64,000 nucleotides of DNA, taken from the NCBI RefSeq assembly GCF_900100795.1, contig NZ_FNCO01000006.1:124001-188000 (forward strand). The letters run 5' to 3'. Shown piece after piece: positions 57,402 through 64,000 of this stretch. Made by a program: the position numbers and the translations under genes. The DNA is from Pseudomonas abietaniphila. Its GTDB lineage: Bacteria > Pseudomonadota > Gammaproteobacteria > Pseudomonadales > Pseudomonadaceae. The number at the start of each line of letters is the position of its first letter. Position 1 is the stretch's first letter. The notes under the pieces were generated by a model. The model did no database searches. It had not been told where the DNA came from and saw only the letters and a program-made list of their open reading frames with translations.

Positions 57402-58115
57402 TTATTCCCGTGGTCCGACCCCGCGATGCAATGGACAATGCTCACACCGCCCCACCCACTCGACCCGATGACTCAAACAGCAACTGCGCCGCTGCCTGAC
57501 CGACTGCCCGTCTTTCCCTTCTCTATAGGTAACCGCGTTGAACAGCGGATTGCGCTGCCCGTCCGGCCGTAGCCTTTCGCGCAACAACCCGTAACCGGGT
57601 GCCAGCGACACGTCGCTGACCGCCGCCAACTCACGCAGGCAGGTTTCCAGATAATCCCCGGCATTGCCCCACAGCACGCCGGGCGCAACATTGCCGTAGG
57701 TGCTCAAGCGCTCAATGACCTGCTGCAAATTGTCGAGCAGCGGGGCAAAACGCTCGAACGGATCATCGGAGTTCGACGCCTCAAAGGGCGCGCCCTCAAA
57801 ACGCACGCCATCGAGAAATCCTCGCTCATGCAGCGCGAACGACACCTGATCGACGGCTAACGGCCAACTGACGCCATGCACCAGACTCGCCACCGTCACC
57901 GGCGCAATCAGCTGCATGGCGTAGTACTTCATCCATTGCGACACCAGCACCGGTTGCTGCTCGGGCATCAATTCCGCGCCGTACACCTGCAATAACAGGC
58001 GATCCAGCGTCTGCTCACGCAGCAACTCAACCAAGGGCACCACCGGGCGTGCCTGGTCGAGCACCAGGGTTTTCGCAACGTCGGCCAACGGCCCTTCAAA
58101 TAAAGCCCGACTCAC
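57402..58115 (-). CDS. fhuF: Siderophore-iron reductase FhuF
   Basis: 237 residues. The C-terminal Fe-S motif CC-x10-C-x2-C is complete (C212, C213, C224, C227 in RRSCCLSHRVEWVGRCEHC). FhuF proteins reduce ferric iron from hydroxamate siderophores in the cytoplasm. Its ATG overlaps the stop of the two-component kinase gene (ATGA), so it is translated with the regulators. Confidence 0.92.
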   Translation of the reverse strand: MSRALFEGPLADVAKTLVLDQARPVVPLVELLREQTLDRLLLQVYGAELMPEQQPVLVSQWMKYYAMQLIAPVTVASLVHGVSWPLAVDQVSFALHERGFLDGVRFEGAPFEASNSDDPFERFAPLLDNLQQVIERLSTYGNVAPGVLWGNAGDYLETCLRELAAVSDVSLAPGYGLLRERLRPDGQRNPLFNAVTYREGKDGQSVRQRRSCCLSHRVEWVGRCEHCPLHRGVGPRE

Positions 58116-59752
58116 GCTTCACCTTGCTGACGCGGCCAGGCCAGGCTGAAACACGCGCCGCCCAGTGCCTGGCTGCGCCCGATCAGCGCCCGCCCGGCGT
58201 GCCAGTGAATGATGCGTCGCACGATCGACAACCCCAGACCATGCCCGCCCGACGCCCGTGTACGGCTGTCGTCCAGACGCATGAACGGCGTGAAGATGCG
58301 GTCCCAGGCGCCTTCCGGCACGCCGGGGCCGTCGTCTTCGACATCGATGCGGCAGCGCTCCTGACTCAACTGGTAACCCACCCGCACCTCGGATTCGGCA
58401 TGACGCATCGCATTGCTGACCAGATTCTGTAGCGCCCGATGCAAATAGCGCGGTTCGGCTTCCACCCACGCCTCATTCCCTGGCGAGGCATCGTCACTGA
58501 CAGCGATGCACTGTCCGCGCGTCACCTTCACATTGGCCCGCAGCGGCGACAGTTCGGCGATGACCTGATTGATCAAGGCGTCCAGGTCAATGCGCTGGAA
58601 GTTCAGGTTCGGCGAGCCCTGCTCAAGCCGCGCGTAGGTCAGCATCTCGTCCACTAGCTTGTCGAGGTCCTGAATGTCATTGTCCATGCCGACCATGTAC
58701 TTGTGCCGCGCCTCCGGGGTGCTGGCGTCGGCGATCATCTCCAGGCCGAAACGCAGGCGCGCCACCGGCGTGCGCAATTCGTGGGACACCGCGCGCACCA
58801 GTTCACGCTGAATGGTCAGCGAGCGCTGCAGATGCTCGGCCATGCCGTTGAACGCCTGCGCCAGCCGCCCCACCGAGTCAGTGCCCGTGCTCGGCACGCG
58901 GGTTTCCAGGCTGCCCTGAGCGATCTGCGTCGCGGCGGCTTCCAGGCCGCGCAAGCGATGCTCCAGACGGCGCACCAGCAAATACACCACCAACCCGATC
59001 AGGCACAGGCCAAGGAAGGCAATCAGCACCAGTAATTCAGGTGGATAGAGGTTGAACTGGTACAGCGGGCCAATCTCCAGCACCCACGGGGTTTCACCCA
59101 CGCCGGACAGCACGCGGATCGAGTCGCCGCCCTTGCCCAGCGCCATCACCGTGTCGCCTTCATCGATACGCCGACGCTGGTCATCGTCGACATCGACCTT
59201 ATCCAGCGTAATCAGGTGCATGTCGAAGCCGAAACCCTTGCTCAGGCGCAGGGTTTCCAGCCTCACCGGCTGTTCATCGACGGGATAGCGCACCAGCTCA
59301 TCGAGCAGCAGGAAAATCGTCGCGCGGGCCAGTTGTTCGCTGATCTGCTGCACTTCGCCGGTCAATAACACCGCGCTGCCCGGTTTGTCGGACGCGGCAG
59401 GCTCCACTTCACGAAACACCCGCGCGGCGTGAGGGCCGGTCTGTTCCACCACCACCTGGCCACGGCTCAGGCGATTGCGCGCGCCGCCGTCCAGATGCGC
59501 CTGCTCGGCGGTTTCCAGCGCCAGCGGAATGCCCAGCAAACGTTCCCACACCGCCAACGCCCGGGTGCGCTCAATGCTGTCCATCAATTTCAGGTTGTCG
59601 GCCATCAACGTGAAGGTGCCTTGCGCCAGATGCTCGCGGTACTGCTCGCCACGCACTTTGTTCGCCAGGTGCAATGTCAGCACGCCGAGCAGCGCCACCA
59701 GCACCAACACGCCGAGCATGCCGCCGTAGATCCGCAGGAAGATGGAATGCAT
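58112..59752 (-). CDS. Sensor histidine kinase, RstB-like
   Basis: 546 residues. Membrane segments near 7-30 and 245-270, a long periplasmic domain, HAMP (about 265-320), HisKA with AVSHELRTPVARLRFGLEM, HATPase with NLVSNAMRHAES and GGHGLGLSIVRRI. The RstB family senses envelope or acid conditions; the stimulus here is unknown. Same position (next to nrdA) as PA1158 in P. aeruginosa. 3 nt after its response regulator gene. Confidence 0.87.
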   Translation of the reverse strand: MHSIFLRIYGGMLGVLVLVALLGVLTLHLANKVRGEQYREHLAQGTFTLMADNLKLMDSIERTRALAVWERLLGIPLALETAEQAHLDGGARNRLSRGQVVVEQTGPHAARVFREVEPAASDKPGSAVLLTGEVQQISEQLARATIFLLLDELVRYPVDEQPVRLETLRLSKGFGFDMHLITLDKVDVDDDQRRRIDEGDTVMALGKGGDSIRVLSGVGETPWVLEIGPLYQFNLYPPELLVLIAFLGLCLIGLVVYLLVRRLEHRLRGLEAAATQIAQGSLETRVPSTGTDSVGRLAQAFNGMAEHLQRSLTIQRELVRAVSHELRTPVARLRFGLEMIADASTPEARHKYMVGMDNDIQDLDKLVDEMLTYARLEQGSPNLNFQRIDLDALINQVIAELSPLRANVKVTRGQCIAVSDDASPGNEAWVEAEPRYLHRALQNLVSNAMRHAESEVRVGYQLSQERCRIDVEDDGPGVPEGAWDRIFTPFMRLDDSRTRASGGHGLGLSIVRRIIHWHAGRALIGRSQALGGACFSLAWPRQQGEA

Positions 59753-59755
59753 GGG

Positions 59756-60493
59756 TCAGCCGTTGAGCATGAAGTTGTTCATGTCCCTGGCGGCTTCCGG
59801 CACAAAGAGATAGCCCTTGCTGCGCACGGTCTTGATCAGGCGTGGGTGAATCGGGTCATCGCCGATCCTGGGGCGGATTTTCGAGATGCGCACATCAATG
59901 GAGCGGTCCTGGCCGTCGTAGCCCACCCCTCTCAGCGCCGTGAAGATTTCTTCGCGGGACAGAATCCGGCCGGCATTGGCGACCAGCAGCCACAACAGGT
60001 CGAATTCGGCGCTGGTCAGGTCGATGCTCTTTTCATTGAGCCACGCCTCGCGCAACGCGTTATCCACCACCAGCGGACCGAACACCAGTCGACGCTGCTC
60101 CCGCGCTGGCGCCTCGGCCGCTTCGCTGCGCCTCAACAACGCATGAATACGCGCCAGCAGCACGCGCGGATGCACGGGTTTACAGACGAAATCATCGGCG
60201 CCCATGTCCAGCCCCTGAACCTGGTCGCTGTCGTCGGTGCGCGCGGTGAGCATCAGGATCGGGCCATCGTATCGATTGCGCACCTTGCGGCAAATGCTCA
60301 GACCGTCCTCGCCGGGCAGCATGAGGTCGAGAATCACCAGATCCGGCTGCTCCTCGATGATCCGCTGCGCCGCTTGCGCGCCATCACTCTCGACACCGAC
60401 GCGCAGGCCGTTGCTCTCAAGGTAATCGCGGGTCAGTTCGGCGAGTCGTTGATCGTCCTCGACGATCAGCACCTGCCAGGGTTCTTGCTGCAC
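59756..60493 (-). CDS. OmpR-family response regulator, RstA-like
   Basis: 245 residues. Receiver with D56 in LVILDLMLPGEDG and KPVHPR lysine; winged helix with LTSAEFDLLWLLVANAGRILSREEIF and SIDVRISKIRPRIGDDPIHPRLIKTVRSKGYLF. Start is a GTG at 60493 (VQQEPWQVLIVEDD) with ribosome site AGGAGA; the longer frame runs into a repeat. Confidence 0.9.
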   Translation of the reverse strand: MQQEPWQVLIVEDDQRLAELTRDYLESNGLRVGVESDGAQAAQRIIEEQPDLVILDLMLPGEDGLSICRKVRNRYDGPILMLTARTDDSDQVQGLDMGADDFVCKPVHPRVLLARIHALLRRSEAAEAPAREQRRLVFGPLVVDNALREAWLNEKSIDLTSAEFDLLWLLVANAGRILSREEIFTALRGVGYDGQDRSIDVRISKIRPRIGDDPIHPRLIKTVRSKGYLFVPEAARDMNNFMLNG

Positions 60494-60544
60494 GGTGCGT
60501 GTCTCCTGATGATTGTTCTTATTAATAGCAGCGCGGGATATCCA

Positions 60545-60680
60545 TTGTAGGAGCGTGGCTTGTCCCGCGATCTGTTGCGCAGCAACAGTCAAACCGGAGA
60601 ATGCGTTGTGTCAGACAACACCACTGGCCGGTTTTACGACCGGTTCCCGGCCGATCGCGGGACAAGCCACGCTCCTACAG
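60545..60680. repeat. REP-like pair (family D)
   Basis: TTGTAGGAGCGTGGCTTGTC ... GACAAGCCACGCTCCTACAG with long arms and inner GGGAACCGG / CCGGTTTTACGACCGG. Followed by short degenerate tandem units, GGTACAGCGTTCAAAA, GGTATAGCGTCGTTCAAGA, GGTACAGTGTCG (60680-60726). Confidence 0.9.
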
Positions 60681-60799
60681 GTACAGCGTTCAAAAGGTAT
60701 AGCGTCGTTCAAGAGGTACAGTGTCGATCCGTCGCAATAGTACCCACTCGCCCAACATGACACACGACATGCCAAACCACCCGTCCGTCGCCCTTGCCA

Positions 60800-60815
60800 G
60801 CCCTATATTTTGTGA
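60800..60815 (+). promoter_or_regulatory. NrdR-box-like site 1
   Basis: GCCCTATATTTTGTGA resembles the NrdR consensus ACACWATATATWGTGT in its core, and sits in the symmetric CCCTAT...ATAGGG. NrdR represses ribonucleotide reductase genes. Confidence 0.45.
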
Positions 60816-60945
60816 TAGGGTTCGCGCCCGCAAAAAACCGGGAAATTGATTTTCACCCTCGAAAAAACACGCGCCGGCAGCTCATCCCAGTCCCCATGCG
60901 GCCTACACGCGATTTCGCCGTTTCGCACACAAATTACACACAGCT

Positions 60946-60954
60946 TTATCCACA
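60946..60954 (+). promoter_or_regulatory. DnaA box upstream of nrdA
   Basis: TTATCCACA, the high-affinity DnaA site, about 21 bp before the candidate -35. DnaA control of nrd genes is known in E. coli. Confidence 0.6.
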
Positions 60955-60974
60955 GGTTGAGCCTGTCAGGAACG

Positions 60975-61008
60975 TTGCAATTGTTGTCCGAAACGCATTA
61001 TCTTGTAC
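60975..61008 (+). promoter_or_regulatory. Candidate nrdA promoter with NrdR-like site over the -10
   Basis: TTGCAA (60975-60980), 18 nt, TATCTT (60999-61004). The -10 lies in ACGCATTATCTTGTAC (60993-61008), a second NrdR-like sequence. A perfect palindrome, CCCTACATGTAGGG, follows at 61026-61039. Confidence 0.5.
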
Positions 61009-61231
61009 CCCGTCGCTCGTGGAGACCCTACATGTAGGGGTTGGATCGAAAAACCAAACACAAGTGACCGAGAGATTTCAAGCACTTTTTCTCGCATCAA
61101 ACGGGTTGAAATGCCCCGGTTTTACCGCCTGACCGCTCACACGCGAATGGCAGATACTCAGGCTTCATGATCTGCGCGTAACGGTACAAGTGTTGCAACA
61201 TTAAATGTGCATTCTGCATCGAATTTTTACA

Positions 61232-61260
61232 GGGCGACGGGCTCAGAACCGCGCCCTTTT
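61232..61260 (+). terminator. Terminator-like hairpin in the nrdA leader
   Basis: GGGC-GA-CGG, 8-nt loop, CCG-C-GCCC, then TTTT. It lies 144 nt before nrdA. If it acts, either the leader is an attenuator or a short RNA ends here. Confidence 0.45.
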
Positions 61261-61403
61261 GGACTTCAAAGCCAGGGTCGGCCTCCTTCAGCCTTCCCAT
61301 CCGTTTTGAAGTCATTGGACTGGCGTTTGTCAGTCAACTGCCTCAAGACGGAACGGTGGACGCCCCCAGCGTCCAAATAAACATAGAGAACGTGGAGACA
61401 CCC

Positions 61404-64000
61404 ATGCAAACAGACACAACTCGCGAGAATCCGCAGGCCATTGCGCCGCAGACAGGTGCGACCCAGCAGGACCTGTCCGCGACCGCACCGGGTCAGCTGC
61501 GCGTGATCAAGCGTAACGGCACCGTTGTTCCGTACACCGATGACAAGATCACCGTCGCCATCACCAAGGCTTTCCTCGCAGTTGAAGGCGGTACCGCCGC
61601 CGCGTCGTCGCGCATCCACGACACCGTTGCACGCCTGACCGAACAAGTCACCGCGACCTTCAAGCGTCGCATGCCGTCGGGCGGCACCATCCACATCGAA
61701 GAAATTCAGGATCAGGTAGAACTGGCGCTGATGCGCGCTGGCGAGCAAAAAGTGGCTCGCGACTACGTGATCTACCGTAACGACCGCTCCAAAGAGCGTG
61801 CCGGTCGTGGCGGCGAAGCCCCTGTGCAGGCTCACCCGTCGATCCGTATCACCGCCAAAGACGGCAGCCTCGCGCCGCTGGACATGGGCCGCCTGAACAC
61901 CATCATCACAGAAGCGTGTGAAGGCCTGGCCGAGGTTGATGCCAACCTGATCCAGAACGAAACCCTGAAAAACCTGTACGACGGCGTTGCGCTGACCGAC
62001 GTCAACACCGCGCTGGTGATGACCGCGCGTACCCTCGTGGAACGTGAGCCGAACTACTCGTTCGTGACCGCGCGCCTGCTGATGGACACCCTGCGTGCCG
62101 AAGGCCTGGGCTTCCTGAACGTTGCCGAAAGCGCCACTCACCACGAAATGGCCGACCTGTACGCCAAGGCACTGCCGGCCTACGTCGCCAAAGGTATCGA
62201 GTTCGAACTGCTGAACCCTGTGCTGGCCGAATTCGACCTGGAAAAACTGGGCAAGGCGATCAACCACGAGCGCGACCAGCAATTCACCTACCTGGGCCTG
62301 CAGACCCTGTACGACCGTTACTTCATCCACAAGGATGGCGTGCGTTTCGAACTGCCGCAGATCTTCTTCATGCGTGTGGCCATGGGCCTGGCAATCGAAG
62401 AGAAAGCCCGTGAAGACCGCGCCATCGAGTTCTACAACCTGTTGTCGTCCTTCGACTACATGGCCTCGACCCCGACACTGTTCAACGCCGGCACCCTGCG
62501 TCCACAGCTGTCGAGCTGCTACCTGACCACCGTTCCGGATGACCTGTCGGGCATTTACCACGCCATCCACGACAACGCCATGCTGTCCAAATTCGCAGGC
62601 GGTCTGGGCAACGACTGGACACCGGTTCGCGCGCTGGGCTCGTACATCAAGGGCACCAACGGCAAATCGCAGGGCGTTGTGCCGTTCCTGAAAGTGGTCA
62701 ACGACACCGCTGTGGCAGTGAACCAGGGCGGCAAGCGCAAAGGCGCTGTCTGTGCCTACCTGGAAACCTGGCACATGGACATCGAAGAGTTCATCGAGCT
62801 GCGCAAGAACACCGGTGATGACCGTCGTCGTACCCACGACATGAACACCGCCAACTGGATCCCTGACCTGTTCATGAAGCGTGTCTTCGACGACGGCAAA
62901 TGGACCCTGTTCTCGCCGTCCGAAGTGCCTGATCTGCACGACCTGACCGGTAAAGCCTTCGAAGAGCGCTACGAGTACTACGAAGCGCTGACCGAGTACC
63001 CAGGCAAGGTCAAGCTGTTCAAGACCATCCAGGCCAAAGACCTGTGGCGCAAGATGCTGTCCATGCTGTTTGAAACCGGCCACCCATGGCTGACCTTCAA
63101 AGACCCGTGCAACCTGCGTTCGCCGCAGCAGCACGTGGGCGTGGTTCACAGCTCGAACCTGTGCACCGAGATCACCTTGAACACCAACAAGGACGAGATC
63201 GCGGTCTGCAACCTGGGCTCGATCAACCTGCCGAACCACATCGTCAACGGCAAGCTGGACACCGACAAGCTCAAGCGCACCATCGACGTAGCCGTTCGCA
63301 TGCTCGATAACGTCATCGACATCAACTACTACTCCGTGCCGCAAGCCAAGAACTCCAACTTCCGTCACCGTCCGGTCGGTCTGGGCATCATGGGCTTCCA
63401 GGACGCGCTGTACCTGCAGCACATCGCCTACGGTTCCGACGCGGCGGTGGAATTCGCCGACCGCTCGATGGAAGCCGTCAGCTACTACGCGATCCAGGCT
63501 TCCTGCGATCTGGCGGACGAGCGCGGTGCCTACGAGACGTTCCAGGGTTCGCTGTGGTCCAAAGGCATTCTGCCGTTGGATTCGCAACAGATCCTGATCG
63601 AAGCCCGTGGCCAGAAGTACATCGACGTCGACCTGGAAGAGACCCTGGACTGGGCGCCTGTGCGTGCTCGCGTTCAGAAAGGCATTCGTAACTCGAACAT
63701 CATGGCCATCGCACCGACCGCGACCATCGCCAACATCACCGGCGTGTCGCAGTCGATCGAACCGACCTACCAGAACCTGTACGTGAAATCGAACCTCTCG
63801 GGCGAATTCACCGTGATCAACCCGTACCTGGTTCGCGACCTCAAGGCACGCGATCTGTGGGACTCGGTCATGATCAACGACCTGAAGTACTACGACGGTT
63901 CGGTACAACAGATCGAGCGCATCCCGCAGGAACTCAAAGACCTGTACGCCACTGCGTTCGAAGTGGACACCAAGTGGATCGTTGACGCCGCCAGCCGTCG
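61404..64000 (+). CDS. nrdA: Ribonucleoside-diphosphate reductase class Ia, alpha subunit (cut by window end)
   Basis: First 865 codons. Converts ribonucleotides to deoxyribonucleotides. Two ATP-cone regulatory domains in tandem (about 33-125 and 147-240), as known for P. aeruginosa NrdA. Catalytic residues present: redox cysteines C372 (SSCYL) and C602 (AVCNLGS), radical C587 and E589 in NLCTEI, N585. The C-terminal cysteine pair is outside the window. ATG at 61404 follows GTGGAGAC. The small subunit gene is expected just downstream. Confidence 0.97.
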   Translation, partial: MQTDTTRENPQAIAPQTGATQQDLSATAPGQLRVIKRNGTVVPYTDDKITVAITKAFLAVEGGTAAASSRIHDTVARLTEQVTATFKRRMPSGGTIHIEEIQDQVELALMRAGEQKVARDYVIYRNDRSKERAGRGGEAPVQAHPSIRITAKDGSLAPLDMGRLNTIITEACEGLAEVDANLIQNETLKNLYDGVALTDVNTALVMTARTLVEREPNYSFVTARLLMDTLRAEGLGFLNVAESATHHEMADLYAKALPAYVAKGIEFELLNPVLAEFDLEKLGKAINHERDQQFTYLGLQTLYDRYFIHKDGVRFELPQIFFMRVAMGLAIEEKAREDRAIEFYNLLSSFDYMASTPTLFNAGTLRPQLSSCYLTTVPDDLSGIYHAIHDNAMLSKFAGGLGNDWTPVRALGSYIKGTNGKSQGVVPFLKVVNDTAVAVNQGGKRKGAVCAYLETWHMDIEEFIELRKNTGDDRRRTHDMNTANWIPDLFMKRVFDDGKWTLFSPSEVPDLHDLTGKAFEERYEYYEALTEYPGKVKLFKTIQAKDLWRKMLSMLFETGHPWLTFKDPCNLRSPQQHVGVVHSSNLCTEITLNTNKDEIAVCNLGSINLPNHIVNGKLDTDKLKRTIDVAVRMLDNVIDINYYSVPQAKNSNFRHRPVGLGIMGFQDALYLQHIAYGSDAAVEFADRSMEAVSYYAIQASCDLADERGAYETFQGSLWSKGILPLDSQQILIEARGQKYIDVDLEETLDWAPVRARVQKGIRNSNIMAIAPTATIANITGVSQSIEPTYQNLYVKSNLSGEFTVINPYLVRDLKARDLWDSVMINDLKYYDGSVQQIERIPQELKDLYATAFEVDTKWIVDAASR

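Noticed and set aside
61266..63908. 880-codon open frame antisense to nrdA
   Set aside because: A shadow of the high-GC codon pattern of nrdA. It has no recognisable domain, no ribosome site, and nrdA on the other strand is certain.

Overview
The window is a chromosomal segment of a Pseudomonas, most likely from the P. fluorescens / P. syringae lineage; the species cannot be fixed from sequence alone. The call rests on GC-rich coding with dense overlapping operons, gene order matching the P. aeruginosa PAO1 blocks relA-rlmD-cysM-pirSR-gacS-ldhA, dctA-phoQ-phoP and pcpS/fhuF/two-component/nrdA, and many Pseudomonas-type palindromic repeats (REP pairs) between genes. I see no prophage, complete insertion sequence, CRISPR array, tRNA or rRNA. 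Family assignments come from reading motifs and from memory of gene families, not from database searches.

Layout. 1-5225 (minus): cobalamin operon cobO-cobB-bluB-cbiB-cobC-cobQ, the last cut by the window edge, behind a clear cobalamin riboswitch. 5392-17347: a PQQ-type sugar dehydrogenase lipoprotein, two NlpC/P60 lipoproteins, a Sir2 deacylase, hda, a PerM-type exporter, a DUF2066 protein, purM-purN, a DUF3108 protein, a 63-residue protein, a DUF2058 protein and mazG. 17477-28661: relA, rlmD, cysM, a PirR/PirS-like two-component pair, the global regulator gacS, and ldhA. 28928-32570: small genes, including a zinc-ribbon protein, a META lipoprotein, a TlpA-like thioredoxin, arsC, wrbA, a DUF2069 protein and a Tag-like glycosylase.

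32663-45630 is the main accessory island, for hydroxyproline uptake and breakdown. It holds a GntR/FCD regulator, a Cys/Cys 4-hydroxyproline 2-epimerase, a three-subunit D-hydroxyproline dehydrogenase, a PAS-AraC regulator, a complete polar amino-acid ABC importer, an aconitase-X type cis-3-hydroxyproline dehydratase, a second proline-racemase-fold enzyme with a Ser/Cys active site, and a pyrroline-4-hydroxy-2-carboxylate deaminase. An almost palindromic site, TCGTATACGA, lies before the GntR gene, the binding-protein gene and the deaminase gene, and is a good candidate operator. The last enzyme of the 4-hydroxyproline route (2-oxoglutarate semialdehyde dehydrogenase) and a pyrroline-2-carboxylate reductase are not in the window.

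45828-64000: ttcA, a Yip1-family membrane protein, sprT, a CaiB-family CoA-transferase, dctA with a textbook sigma-54 promoter, an AraC regulator, and phoQ-phoP preceded by a small exported-protein gene where P. aeruginosa has oprH. That small gene has four GTTCAG repeats spaced exactly 11 bp apart ahead of its promoter. Then follow a dienelactone hydrolase, pcpS, fhuF overlapping an RstAB-like two-component pair, and nrdA (cut by the window end) with a long leader carrying NrdR-like sites, a DnaA box and a terminator-like hairpin.
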